The translations under genes were made by a program, and so were the position numbers. A stretch of DNA of 64,000 nucleotides from Methylotenera_A sp963701715 (GTDB lineage: Bacteria; Pseudomonadota; Gammaproteobacteria; Burkholderiales; Methylophilaceae). Below, piece after piece: positions 42,051 through 51,678 of this stretch. Below the pieces are notes generated by a model, which was not told the DNA's origin, did not search any database, and worked only from the letters and a program-made list of their open reading frames with translations. The stretch covers positions 248,001-312,000 of the forward strand of contig CAVPAX010000006.1 of NCBI GenBank assembly GCA_963701715.1, given 5' to 3'. Positions within the stretch are counted from its first letter, which is position 1; every line of letters begins with the position of its first letter.

Positions 42051-43775
42051 ATGAAATTTGGGTCAAGAACTTCTAATTGGTTATCACGTCTGGTAATGAC
42101 GGTTAGTATACTTGTTTCAGTGGCTGCTTTTGCCGCACCCAACTTGCCAGACCCTGCTAATCTGCCGCGAATCGAAACGCAACCAAGCCCGCCAGTTATT
42201 GTCAGTCCGAAAATCGAGCAAAAAGAAGATTCGAATTATCCTGCGGTAATGTCAGAAACCTCAGATATTAAAGTCAAAGTCGAACATCTTAAATTTACCG
42301 GCAATAAAAATGTGAGCAATACTGAACTGACAGCCTTATTGAGTCCATATTTAGGGCTGTCTTTGGGAATCAAAGAGCTACATCAAATGACTGCTCTAGT
42401 TACGCGATATTATCGCCAACTTGGCTATATGCTTGCTGAAGCATATCTGCCGGAGCAGGATATTACCCAAAACACACTAGAAATCGCCGTGGTCGAGGGC
42501 TATTTGGGCGAGTTGAGAATGCAGTCAAAGGGTGGGTTGGACGAGGCGTTTCTGAAAAAGATGGCATCGCATGATTTGGCAAACAAAGATGTGATTAGAG
42601 AATCTAATTTAGTCAAAAATATTACTTTAATTAACTCATTGCCTGGCATTAAAGCTATCTCCGAGTTATCGCCTGGTGCAGATGTCGGCTATAGCGATGT
42701 GGAAATAGAAGTGCAAGCGCTACCACTTTTAACTGGATATCTCGGTGCGAATACTTACGGCAATCGCTTTACAGGTAGAGAGACGTTAATCGCGAGCCTG
42801 TTTTTTAATAATCTTGCTGGCAGAGGAGACCGCCTGGGGCTGAATTTGAAAGACTCTAATGGCGAACGCCAACGCAGCGCACAGGTTGGTTATAGTGTAC
42901 CTATTCATGAATCCGGTACTATACTTAATCTAAACGCCGGATACTCAGATTATCGCTTGGGTGGCGAATTTTCCAAACTGGATGCTTTGGGACAGAGTTC
43001 GTACCAAAGCGTATTTTTAGATCAGCCAGTGTTGAGGTCTAGGCAAGGAAATATAACTTCAAGAGTTGGTTTTTCTCATAAAGATATTTCTGACGATGTT
43101 TCGGCATTTTCGTTAAAAAATCACCGTGGAATCAATGCGATAGAATTCGGATTGTTTGGCGACTGGCGGGACTCGTTATGGAAAGGGTTTAATCAATTAG
43201 GTTTAAATTTGAAATTTGCAGAAGTTGATTTTAAAAATAGCTTAGCCCAATCATTGGATGATACTGGTGCGAAAACAGCAGGTAATTTTGTTAAGTACAG
43301 TTTGTTCGGATCCCGCATCCAGCCATTGAACCCCACGTTCAACCTCATTCTGAGAGCAGAGTATCAAGGTACAGATAAAAATTTGGATAGCACCGAAAAC
43401 CTGGCGATTGGAGGCATCAATCGCTGGCGCGAATTCGGCGAACTTCCAACTTCTTCAGATAGAGGGTTAATCGCTGGGATAGAGTTACGAAGATCCATGT
43501 TGCCGATGACGACGCTGGCAAGTTTTTTGCCTATCTTAAAAAGTGCAGAAACCAGTCCTTACGCGTTTTTTGATTATGGCAGGGGCATTATTGATCACAG
43601 TGCATTGAGTAATAACAACCATGTCAATTCGGCACATTGTGGAATTGGTATTGATATACAGTTTGCAAAAAAATGGATGCTAGATTTAGCAGCATCTCAT
43701 CAAAGAAGCAAGGTTGAAGGTGTCGATTCTGAATCAGAGACCAGAGTATGGGGGCAGATTAGAGCTGAGTTTTAG
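42051..43775 (+). CDS. Two-partner secretion transporter (TpsB, ShlB/FhaC/HecB family)
   Basis: The 574-residue outer-membrane transporter exports the large protein encoded next to it. A signal peptide (LVMTVSILVSVAAFAA) is followed by a Pro-rich linker, a POTRA_2 domain (KVKVEHLKFTGNKNVSNTELTALLSPYLG, GYMLAEAYLPEQDITQNTLEIAVVEGYLG), a second POTRA-like ShlB region, and the 16-strand barrel from about residue 220 (LTGYLGANTYGNRFTGRE, NLAGRGDRLGLNLKDS, YSVPIHESGTILNLNAGYSDYRLGGEF) ending RVWGQIRAEF with terminal phenylalanine. Conserved layout: tpsB then tpsA, 27 bases apart. A perfect inverted repeat lies upstream. Confidence 0.94.
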   Translation: MKFGSRTSNWLSRLVMTVSILVSVAAFAAPNLPDPANLPRIETQPSPPVIVSPKIEQKEDSNYPAVMSETSDIKVKVEHLKFTGNKNVSNTELTALLSPYLGLSLGIKELHQMTALVTRYYRQLGYMLAEAYLPEQDITQNTLEIAVVEGYLGELRMQSKGGLDEAFLKKMASHDLANKDVIRESNLVKNITLINSLPGIKAISELSPGADVGYSDVEIEVQALPLLTGYLGANTYGNRFTGRETLIASLFFNNLAGRGDRLGLNLKDSNGERQRSAQVGYSVPIHESGTILNLNAGYSDYRLGGEFSKLDALGQSSYQSVFLDQPVLRSRQGNITSRVGFSHKDISDDVSAFSLKNHRGINAIEFGLFGDWRDSLWKGFNQLGLNLKFAEVDFKNSLAQSLDDTGAKTAGNFVKYSLFGSRIQPLNPTFNLILRAEYQGTDKNLDSTENLAIGGINRWREFGELPTSSDRGLIAGIELRRSMLPMTTLASFLPILKSAETSPYAFFDYGRGIIDHSALSNNNHVNSAHCGIGIDIQFAKKWMLDLAASHQRSKVEGVDSESETRVWGQIRAEF

Positions 43776-43802
43776 AAAATAAGGCTTAGGAGCAAGCAAG
43801 GT

Positions 43803-46800
43803 ATGAAAAGGATGTTGAAATCAAAGCAGAGTCTTAATTTACCGCGACTTATTTTAACAAATCAAGCGCGCAACAGAATTATGCTGTCCGCATTTATTTG
43901 CAGTGCTTTTGGTCAAGCACAGGCCTTGCCGTTTGGCGAGCAGGTGCAGGCAGGAAGCGCGAGCTTTGTGCGCAATGCGCAATCTTTAAATATCAATCAA
44001 ACCAGTCAAAAAGCCATTGTCAATTGGCAATCTTTCAGCATCGCTGCTGATGAAGCGGTTAGGCTCAATCAACCTAATCAAGGCATTGCTTTGTTTAGAG
44101 TTATAGGCTCTGATCCATCCCTGATTTTTGGCAATTTAAGCGCGACGGGCAGCCTGTTTCTAAGCAACCCCAATGGTGTTTTGTTTGGGCGTGGTGCACA
44201 GGTGGATGTAGGCAGCTTGGTTGCGACTAGCATGCGCATCAACGACAACGATTTTTTAGCTGGTAATTACCAATTTCACGCGGATAGCGATGCTACTGTC
44301 AATAATCAGGGTGTGATTCGCACAGAAGATGGAGGCTACATTGCGTTGCTTGGCGGCACTGTCGAAAATAGTGGTACGCTGCAAGCCAATAATGGCAGTG
44401 TCATATTAGGCTCGGCACAATCTGCCATGCTGGATTTTTATGGTGATGGCTTGGTGCGTGTTAAGCTGGATGGTGATGCACTAAATGCGGTAATTAAACA
44501 AACGGGCAATATTACTGCCGATGGTGGCGAGATACAACTCGCTACCAACGCGCGCACTGCTGCCATCAATGTAGATGGCGTTATTCAAGCTAACAGTTTG
44601 GTGGAGCGTAATGGCGTGATTCGCTTGGAAGGTGGCAATAACGCCAAAGTCAGTATACATGGCAAATTAAGCGCCGCTGGCAATGAGGCCGGAATAACCG
44701 GAGGTATTATCGAAGCAACCGGCGAACAAGTCGCGCTATTCAAAGCCGCCAAGCTGGATGCTTCAGGCGATGCGGGTGGTGGTACGGTATTGGTTGGCGG
44801 CGATTACCAAGGCAAAAACGCACAAATTTACAATTCCCGTACTACTTATATGGATAGCGATGCGAGCATCAATGTTGATGCCAAGAATCAAGGTAACGGT
44901 GGCAAAGCGATTGTTTGGTCAAACGATATTACGCGATATTACGGCAATATCTCAGCGCAAGGTGGCATCAATGGTGGCAACGGTGGCTTTGTAGAGGTTT
45001 CCGGTAGGCAGAGTCTAGATTTTGTCGGTAAGGTGAACCTATCCGCCAGCAACGGTATGGGGGGCATTTTCTTGCTTGATCCGACAAATATTACGTTTAA
45101 CACTACAACTCAGGCCAGTCCGCCCAATAATGCTAATGGCACACCGGATATCGCATTTGGTGATACACCAGCAAATACTATCGTGCAAATTTCCGATATT
45201 ACCGGGTTTTCAGAAGCCTACTTTCAAGCGACCAATGATATTACCATTGCAAGTGCGCTCACTATGGCTGCCAATAACAGCATTCGGCTGGAAGCCAATA
45301 ACAACATCAACGTTAACGCCGCTGTGGCTGTGAGCGGGACAGGTAACATCAATTTCAAGGCCAATGCAGATACTGTCGGCGCTGGTAATTTGGCAATTGG
45401 TGGCAATATCACCTCGCAGGTGGGTGGAATCTCGCTTTCTGGCGCGACTATTACACGCAGTGCAGGCAACATTACTTCTACTGGCGCCAGTAATGGCGAT
45501 GCAGGCAATATCAGCATTACTTCAACCGGCACTACCAACTTGGGGGCGGCAACTGTTACGGCAAATGGCGGAACAGCCAGCGCAGGCAATGCCGGACGCA
45601 ACGGCGGCACAATTACCATTAGCGCTGCGGGCTATACTGGCACAGGTGTTATTACCGCATCAGGTAGCGCCGGTAGCGGTGCAAATACCAATGGCGGCAA
45701 TGCAGGCAGCTTTAGCGTTAACAGCACGAAAGGTATTTCAATGGTTGCGGCGACCGCCTCTGGCGGCAATGCGGGTACGGGTAACGGCAATGGCGGTAAC
45801 GCAGGTATTATTGCCATCAACAATAGTTCAGCCGGTGCGATCTCTACCGGTGCGCTGGCCAGCAGAACCGGCAACGCTATCGGCTCCGGAGTTGGAGGAT
45901 CTGCGGCCACTATCAGCGTAGTAAATACTGCGTCCGGTAATGTTACCACTGGCGCAATTACCACCACAGGCGGCAACAGTGGCAATGGTGGCAACGTCAC
46001 GCTAAATTCGACTGTTGGCAATATTTCAGTGGGTGCGCTGGCGAGCAACGGCGGCACGGCGCTCAGTGGCAATTCGGGTAAAAATGCAGGCGCAATCAAT
46101 ATCAGCGCTGGCGGCAGTTTCACAGGCACAACGATTGCAGCCAGCGGAAGCAATGGCCTCGGAACGAGCCAATCCGGCGGGAATGCTGCCAACATCACCA
46201 TTGGTGCAATCGGCGGCATTACCACCACCACAGTTGCAGCCTCTGGTGGCGCTGCCACCGCAAGCAATGGTAGCGGCGGCAATGCCGCCAGCATTAGCCT
46301 AACCAATAGCGGCACGGGCAATATCACCACCACTACGATTACCGCACGCAATGGCAATGCCGCTGGCACAGGCACAGGTGGTGCTGTTGGTGCAATTAAT
46401 ATCGCCAATAATGCAGCAGCCGGCAACGTGACCACGACTACACTTTCTACACAAGGCGGCACTTTGGGGCATGGCGGTAATATCAGTTTAAGCGCTTTGG
46501 GTAATGTTTCTGTTAATAGCTCCATCACGACTTCCGGCGGCACTAGCTTAACCGGCAACGCAGGTAGAAATGCAGGCGCAATCAATATCAGCGCTGGCGG
46601 CAATGCCGTCACCGGAGCGATTGCATCTACGGGCAGTGCGGGGCTGGGAACCAATCAAAATGGGGGTACTGGCAGTACCGTTAATTTAAGCGCTGGTGCT
46701 GGCAACACTATTACCCATGCCAATATCGATACCAGAGGTGGCGCACGCACAGGTATTGGCATAGGCGGTAACGGCGGCACTATCAATGTAAACAGCAATG

Positions 46801-49352
46801 CACTGCTTTCTGCCAATACGGCCATTACCGCAACTGGCGCGGCAGGCGGCGGTGTGGGTGGCAATGTCAACCTTGCGGGCAGCATCGATTCCAGTGGCAC
46901 AAATCGCACACTTGCCATTAACACTAACGGCGCAACTACCATAAACGGCGCTATCGGCAACACACTCGCTTTAAGTTCGCTTACAACAGATACTGGCGGC
47001 ACCACTACAATTAACGGCAGCACTGTGACCACAACCACTACGCAAACCTACAATGATGCTGTAACTTTGGGCGCAATCACTAATCTCAATACCACCAACA
47101 GTGCGATTACTTTTGCAAATAGTATCAATGCTGCTGGCAATGCGCTAACCATGTCTGCCGGTACTGGCAATATTACCGCCACGAATGCAGCAAACAATTT
47201 TAGTAATGTAGCGATTACCTCCGCTAATAATGTGAGCTTGCGTGACGCCAATGCAATCGTGCTTGGTGCCAGCAATGTAGCAGGTACTTTTGGCGTGCAA
47301 ACCACTGGGGCAATTACGCAAACCGGCGCAATTACGGTAGGTGGAGCCACCACCCTCAACGCAGGCACTGCAAACGATATTACGCTGAATGATGCTGCCA
47401 ATAACTTTAATGCAGTTGCAATTACCAGTGGCCGCGATGTGACATTGGTAGATGCTAATGCCATAGCAATAAACACTTCGAGCGTAAGAACGATTTCTAC
47501 ACGTACACTTAGCAATAATTTGACACTTGGCGGCAATATTACGGCAACGGGAACTGGCTCTGGAACTTCTATCACGTTGGCTTCCGCACAAAACTTCTTG
47601 AATCCAGGAAGCAGTAACCTGACTCCAGGTGCTGGTTCTCGCTGGTTGATTTATTCGACTAATCCGGCTAATGATACCCGTGGTGCGAATTTGCTTTCTG
47701 CTTATGACTTTAAGCAATATAACACCGCGTTTGGCGGCGCGATTTTAGGCAGTAACGATGGCTTCATTTACACCATTGCGCCCACCATTACCGCAACTTT
47801 AAGCGGTGCAGCAACCAAAGTATATGATGGCAATACTACCGCTGCAATCGGCGGCCTTACGCTTGGACAAAGCGGCTCGATAGATGGTGACACAGTAAAC
47901 ATCTCTGCATTTACCAGTGCTACTTACGATAATAAAAATGCGGGTACAGGTAAAACAGTCACTTCAAATGCACTCTCGATTACCGGTGCCACGAATGGCA
48001 CAAAACAGGTATTTGGCTACCAATTGTCAAGTCCTACTGCCAATGGAAATGTGGGCACAGTTACACCTGCGAGTTTATCCCTAAGCGGTCAAACAGCGAA
48101 CAACAAGGTGTATGACGCAACCACGAATGCCACCCTGACAGGCGGGACACTGTCTGGTGTGCTAGGCACGGATGCAGTGAATTTGGTAACGGGAACAGGT
48201 AGTTTTGCCGATAAGAATGTAGGCACTGCAAAAGCTGTGACGGTAACTGGCACAGGCTTGTCCGGTGCGGATGCTGGCAATTACACGGTTGCCGATCCGA
48301 TTGGCTTAACTGCCAATATCACTTCTGCGAGCCTAACTGTAACTGGTCAAACAGCGAACAACAAGGTGTATGACGCAACCACGAATGCCACCCTGACAGG
48401 CGGGACACTGTCTGGTGTGCTAGGCACGGATGCAGTGAATTTGGTAACGGGAACAGGTAGTTTTGCCGATAAGAATGTAGGCACTGCAAAAGCTGTGACG
48501 GTAACTGGCACAGGCTTGTCCGGTGCGGATGCTGGCAATTACACGGTTGCCGGTCCGATTGGCTTAGCCGCTAATATTACTCCCGCAGATATTACAGCAG
48601 TAAATGGGATCACGGCTAATAACAAGATTTATGATGCGACCAACACCGCTACAATTAACACTGGCGCGGCGACATTTACTGGTATCTTAGGCGCAGATAG
48701 CTTGAATGTTGCAACTGCTACTGGCAATTTTAGTGATATAAATGCAGGCACTGGTAAAACTGTAAATATCAGCGGGATCAGCTTAGGCGGTGCCGATGCA
48801 GGAAACTATAATCTTGCTGCTACTACAGCCAGCGCCACTGCAGATATCAGCCAGCGCTCAATTACGGTAACCGCCAATCCGGGGCAAACTAAAATTGTCG
48901 GCAACGTAGATCCGTTACCGTTTAGCTTTACAATCGGAGGACTTGGCCTAGTAGGCGGAGACACGCTTTCAGGGTCGCTAAGTCGTGCCGCAGGTGAAGC
49001 AGTTGGTAGCTATGCTATCAATCAAGGTAGTTTAGATGCAGGAAGCAACTATAACCTTACTTATTTTAGCAACGACTTTACTATTCTGCTGCCACCGGTG
49101 GGAAGTGGAAACCCCCGGAATGCTGCGGGTTTAGTAGACTTGAACCCGATGCTTGGCAATTACACAAATCAACAGTTATTTGTGTTAAATGTCGGGTTTA
49201 CTGCTGCGGGTAATGATTCTAGTGGCAACCAGGAAGTGTGTGAAGGAGATCCGGAGTCACTTGCAAAAGATAAAGATTTCATCCTAATGTTAAATTATGG
49301 CTTAAAATTACCAAGAGGCGTAAACACAAGTTGCGACAAAGCCTCTATTTAA
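43803..49352 (+). CDS. Filamentous-haemagglutinin-like exoprotein (TpsA) with YDG and MBG repeats
   Basis: The 1849-residue protein is the secreted partner. A long signal region (to about residue 41, ending GQAQA) precedes the TPS secretion domain (LPFGEQVQAGSASFVRNAQSLNINQTSQKAIVNWQSFSI, FGNLSATGSLFLSNPNGVLFG). From about residue 540 to 1080 lies a Gly/Ser/Thr/Asn-rich beta-helix stalk with three super-repeats of about 161 residues. Near residue 1335 begin YDG-type domains (KVYDGNTTA, NNKVYDATTNATL twice, NNKIYDATNTATI) and then an MBG-type domain (ITVTANPGQTKIVGNVDPLPFSF). The last 50 residues hold two cysteines 31 residues apart, as in surface-anchored HMW1-type adhesins. Probably a cell-surface adhesin or biofilm protein. 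Confidence 0.93.
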   Translation: MKRMLKSKQSLNLPRLILTNQARNRIMLSAFICSAFGQAQALPFGEQVQAGSASFVRNAQSLNINQTSQKAIVNWQSFSIAADEAVRLNQPNQGIALFRVIGSDPSLIFGNLSATGSLFLSNPNGVLFGRGAQVDVGSLVATSMRINDNDFLAGNYQFHADSDATVNNQGVIRTEDGGYIALLGGTVENSGTLQANNGSVILGSAQSAMLDFYGDGLVRVKLDGDALNAVIKQTGNITADGGEIQLATNARTAAINVDGVIQANSLVERNGVIRLEGGNNAKVSIHGKLSAAGNEAGITGGIIEATGEQVALFKAAKLDASGDAGGGTVLVGGDYQGKNAQIYNSRTTYMDSDASINVDAKNQGNGGKAIVWSNDITRYYGNISAQGGINGGNGGFVEVSGRQSLDFVGKVNLSASNGMGGIFLLDPTNITFNTTTQASPPNNANGTPDIAFGDTPANTIVQISDITGFSEAYFQATNDITIASALTMAANNSIRLEANNNINVNAAVAVSGTGNINFKANADTVGAGNLAIGGNITSQVGGISLSGATITRSAGNITSTGASNGDAGNISITSTGTTNLGAATVTANGGTASAGNAGRNGGTITISAAGYTGTGVITASGSAGSGANTNGGNAGSFSVNSTKGISMVAATASGGNAGTGNGNGGNAGIIAINNSSAGAISTGALASRTGNAIGSGVGGSAATISVVNTASGNVTTGAITTTGGNSGNGGNVTLNSTVGNISVGALASNGGTALSGNSGKNAGAINISAGGSFTGTTIAASGSNGLGTSQSGGNAANITIGAIGGITTTTVAASGGAATASNGSGGNAASISLTNSGTGNITTTTITARNGNAAGTGTGGAVGAINIANNAAAGNVTTTTLSTQGGTLGHGGNISLSALGNVSVNSSITTSGGTSLTGNAGRNAGAINISAGGNAVTGAIASTGSAGLGTNQNGGTGSTVNLSAGAGNTITHANIDTRGGARTGIGIGGNGGTINVNSNALLSANTAITATGAAGGGVGGNVNLAGSIDSSGTNRTLAINTNGATTINGAIGNTLALSSLTTDTGGTTTINGSTVTTTTTQTYNDAVTLGAITNLNTTNSAITFANSINAAGNALTMSAGTGNITATNAANNFSNVAITSANNVSLRDANAIVLGASNVAGTFGVQTTGAITQTGAITVGGATTLNAGTANDITLNDAANNFNAVAITSGRDVTLVDANAIAINTSSVRTISTRTLSNNLTLGGNITATGTGSGTSITLASAQNFLNPGSSNLTPGAGSRWLIYSTNPANDTRGANLLSAYDFKQYNTAFGGAILGSNDGFIYTIAPTITATLSGAATKVYDGNTTAAIGGLTLGQSGSIDGDTVNISAFTSATYDNKNAGTGKTVTSNALSITGATNGTKQVFGYQLSSPTANGNVGTVTPASLSLSGQTANNKVYDATTNATLTGGTLSGVLGTDAVNLVTGTGSFADKNVGTAKAVTVTGTGLSGADAGNYTVADPIGLTANITSASLTVTGQTANNKVYDATTNATLTGGTLSGVLGTDAVNLVTGTGSFADKNVGTAKAVTVTGTGLSGADAGNYTVAGPIGLAANITPADITAVNGITANNKIYDATNTATINTGAATFTGILGADSLNVATATGNFSDINAGTGKTVNISGISLGGADAGNYNLAATTASATADISQRSITVTANPGQTKIVGNVDPLPFSFTIGGLGLVGGDTLSGSLSRAAGEAVGSYAINQGSLDAGSNYNLTYFSNDFTILLPPVGSGNPRNAAGLVDLNPMLGNYTNQQLFVLNVGFTAAGNDSSGNQEVCEGDPESLAKDKDFILMLNYGLKLPRGVNTSCDKASI
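45567..47021 (+). repeat. Super-repeat in the TpsA stalk, three units of about 485 bases
   Basis: Units start near 45567, 46050 and 46536 (483 and 486 bases apart, 161 and 162 codons), each opening with GGT-x-(A/S)-x-x-GN-(A/S)-G-(R/K)-N-x-G and continuing with INISAGG or ITISAAG and ASGS-x-G-x-GT-like segments. Copies are diverged at DNA level. The end of the third unit is approximate. Confidence 0.7.
48087..48551 (+). repeat. Nearly identical tandem YDG-domain duplication, period 258 bases
   Basis: The segment beginning GGTCAAACAGCGAACAAC at 48087 recurs at 48345. About 208 bases are identical before the first difference (GATCC versus GGTCC). This is far more alike than the other YDG units, so the duplication is recent or maintained by gene conversion. 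Confidence 0.9.
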
Positions 49353-49417
49353 TACGAAAGTTATTGCTACAGCCAACTTAATCTAAATTGTATATATTTA
49401 ATTTAAAAGAGTAAAAA

Positions 49418-51052
49418 GTGACGAAAATAATCACAACACAAACACAGCCTTTTTTAGATCAAAAACCAGGCACTTCTGGGTTGCGCAAGAAGGTCAAAGT
49501 TTTTCAGCAGCCACATTATCTAGAAAATTTTGTCCAAAGTATTTTTGATACATTGGAAATCCCATCTAATGGGACGCTTACAGTTGGCGGCGATGGGCGC
49601 TATTACAACGCACAAGCCATCCAAACCATCATCCGAATGGCGGCTGCCAATGGTTTTGCCAAGGTGCTGGTGGGGCAGGGCGGCATTTTATCTACACCAG
49701 CTGCATCGCATATCATTCGTAAATATCAAACATTCGGCGGCATTATTTTATCTGCCAGCCACAATCCTGCTGGACCTGATGAGGATTTCGGCATTAAATA
49801 TAATTCTGCCAACGGTGGCCCCGCGCCTGAAAAAATTACCGAAGCGATTTTTGCCAAAAGCAAAACCATTACGCAATATAAGATAGCCGATTTTCCGCCA
49901 ATTGATATCCGTACCATTGGTGAAACGAATTATGATGGGTTTACCGTGCGGGTGATTAATCCTGTTGAGGATTATGCAGGTTTGATGGAAAAGCTGTTTG
50001 ATTTCAACGTGATAAGGACATTGATTCAATCAGGATTCGCTTTGAAATTTGACGGCATGCATGCTGTGACGGGACCTTATGCCAAAGAGATTTTTGTGAG
50101 CCGCTTAGGGGTGCCTGAGGCCGGTTTGATGAATTGCGAAGTGAGCGAAACCTTTGGTGGCGGTCACCCGGATCCTAACCTTACCTATGCGCATGAGCTG
50201 GTAGAAATACTCTACGGAGAAAATGCACCGGACTTTGGTGCGGCTTCTGATGGTGACGGCGACCGCAATATGATATTGGGCAACCACTTCTTTGTGACGC
50301 CCTCTGATAGCTTGGCGATTATTGCTGCCAATGCACAATGGATACCTGCCTATAAGCAAGGACTGGCGGGTGTTGCACGCTCGATGCCTACTAGCGGCGC
50401 TGTGGACAGGGTTGCTAAAAAGTTGAATATTCCGTGCTATGAAACACCAACCGGCTGGAAATTTTTTGGCAACCTGATGGATGCAAATAAAGTGACATTA
50501 TGCGGCGAAGAAAGCTTTGGCACAGGCAGTAACCATGTGCGTGAAAAGGATGGCCTTTGGGCCGTGCTGTGCTGGTTGAATATTATTGCGGCCAAAAAGT
50601 TGAGCGTAGAGGCTATTGTAAAAGCGCATTGGGCGGAATACGGCCGCAATGTGTATTCTCGACACGATTACGAAGCGATTCCTACCGATGCCGCGAATGG
50701 TGTTATGGCGCACATCAAATCGCAATTTACCAGCTTGCCGGCGCAAAAATTTGGCAAATATACGGTAAGCACCTGCGATGATTTTAGCTACACAGACCCG
50801 ATTGACGGCTCGATCAGCACCGGGCAGGGCATCCGCATTTTGTTCGCCGATGGTTCGCGCATTGTGTTCCGGCTTTCTGGTACAGGCACCGAGGGTGCAA
50901 CGCTAAGGATCTATTTAGAAGCGTTTGAACCGAATGTGGCGAATCATCATTTGGATGCACAAGTGGCACTGAGCGAGATGATAGAAATTGCGCTGGAGAT
51001 TTCTCAATTGAAACAGCGCACTGGCCGCGATAAGCCGACTGTCATTACCTGA
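49418..51052 (+). CDS. pgm: Phosphoglucomutase (PGM1-type, alpha-D-glucose phosphate)
   Basis: A 544-residue phosphohexomutase interconverting glucose-1- and glucose-6-phosphate. It is of the eukaryote/cyanobacteria PGM1 type: KPGTSGLRKKVKVF, the phosphoserine loop SASHNPAGPDEDFGIKYN, the metal loop ASDGDGDRNMILG, sugar-binding CGEESFGTGSNHVREKDGLWAVL and the phosphate-binding RLSGTGTEGATLRIYLE. The start is GTG (49418) after AAAAGAG. It follows the secretion pair by 65 bases but is probably separate. Glycogen or exopolysaccharide synthesis is the usual use. Confidence 0.94.
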   Translation: MTKIITTQTQPFLDQKPGTSGLRKKVKVFQQPHYLENFVQSIFDTLEIPSNGTLTVGGDGRYYNAQAIQTIIRMAAANGFAKVLVGQGGILSTPAASHIIRKYQTFGGIILSASHNPAGPDEDFGIKYNSANGGPAPEKITEAIFAKSKTITQYKIADFPPIDIRTIGETNYDGFTVRVINPVEDYAGLMEKLFDFNVIRTLIQSGFALKFDGMHAVTGPYAKEIFVSRLGVPEAGLMNCEVSETFGGGHPDPNLTYAHELVEILYGENAPDFGAASDGDGDRNMILGNHFFVTPSDSLAIIAANAQWIPAYKQGLAGVARSMPTSGAVDRVAKKLNIPCYETPTGWKFFGNLMDANKVTLCGEESFGTGSNHVREKDGLWAVLCWLNIIAAKKLSVEAIVKAHWAEYGRNVYSRHDYEAIPTDAANGVMAHIKSQFTSLPAQKFGKYTVSTCDDFSYTDPIDGSISTGQGIRILFADGSRIVFRLSGTGTEGATLRIYLEAFEPNVANHHLDAQVALSEMIEIALEISQLKQRTGRDKPTVIT

Positions 51053-51073
51053 ATCAATAAAGTAATTAAAAGT

Positions 51074-51106
51074 AGCCAGCCCGATTAAAACGTTCGAGGG
51101 CAGGCT
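51074..51106. terminator. Hairpin between convergent pgm and protease genes
   Basis: AGCCAGCCC (51074-51082) and GGGCAGGCT (51098-51106) pair with a single central A-A mismatch over a 15-base loop. No T-run is present. Confidence 0.4.
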
Positions 51107-51168
51107 CTCCAAGCCGCATGGATATTGGTCTGCAGGATGGTATATTTTTGAATTTAAGCATGCTGTAT

Positions 51169-51648
51169 TCAGTTTTCAACTTGCTTGATTGTCATTTCGC
51201 CCCTGAATAGACGCACATCCATGCGACCCAAATAACTCATGCCAAGTAGTACATCACCGTCCAGACTGGGTGCAATCATGGCAGAGACATTTTTAGCCTC
51301 GACTCCGCCGACTTTAACCGAATCCAACCGCACCATATAACCAATACTATCTCCATTGGCTGTGCTGGTACGGATGGCATTGATGCTTTTCAGGTTGAGT
51401 TTATCTGCGATTGATTGTGAAATTGCAACACCTGTGGCGCCAGTATCCACCAATACATTTACTTTTTGGTTGTTAATAAGTGCTTCGGCGCGATAATGAC
51501 CATCGAGACCACGTTTAAGCGCCACTATGTTGGAGCTGTCGCCCAAACGCCAAGCTTTATTGGGGTTTTGAATGTTATCGGCCAAGTAATAAATACTTGA
51601 GGCCAAACCTAACCAGATAATGGCGAAAACAAATGAGCTTTTTGTCAT
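51169..51648 (-). CDS. Retropepsin-like aspartic protease (TIGR02281 family, clan AA)
   Basis: The 159-residue protein has one N-terminal membrane anchor (FVFAIIWLGLASSIYYLA) and a periplasmic retropepsin-like domain: HYRAEALINNQKVNVLVDTGATGVAIS, with the catalytic DTGAT, then AIRTSTANGDSIGY and SLDGDVLLGMSYLGRMDV, the second family motif. Such proteins act as dimers; substrates are not known. It follows the phosphomannomutase gene by 30 bases on the same strand. Confidence 0.9.
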   Translation of the reverse strand: MTKSSFVFAIIWLGLASSIYYLADNIQNPNKAWRLGDSSNIVALKRGLDGHYRAEALINNQKVNVLVDTGATGVAISQSIADKLNLKSINAIRTSTANGDSIGYMVRLDSVKVGGVEAKNVSAMIAPSLDGDVLLGMSYLGRMDVRLFRGEMTIKQVEN

Positions 51649-51678
51649 ATCGCTTCGACAAAATTGCTTAGGTGAAGT

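Noticed and set aside
45632..46654. Long minus-strand frame of 340 codons inside the adhesin gene
   Set aside because: Its Ala/Pro/Leu-only composition is the mirror of the Gly/Ser/Thr/Asn repeats on the coding strand. No start signal or family is visible.
48087..48551. CRISPR-like array in the repeated 3' part of the adhesin gene
   Set aside because: The repeats are 258-base in-frame domain duplications without spacers; there are no cas genes.
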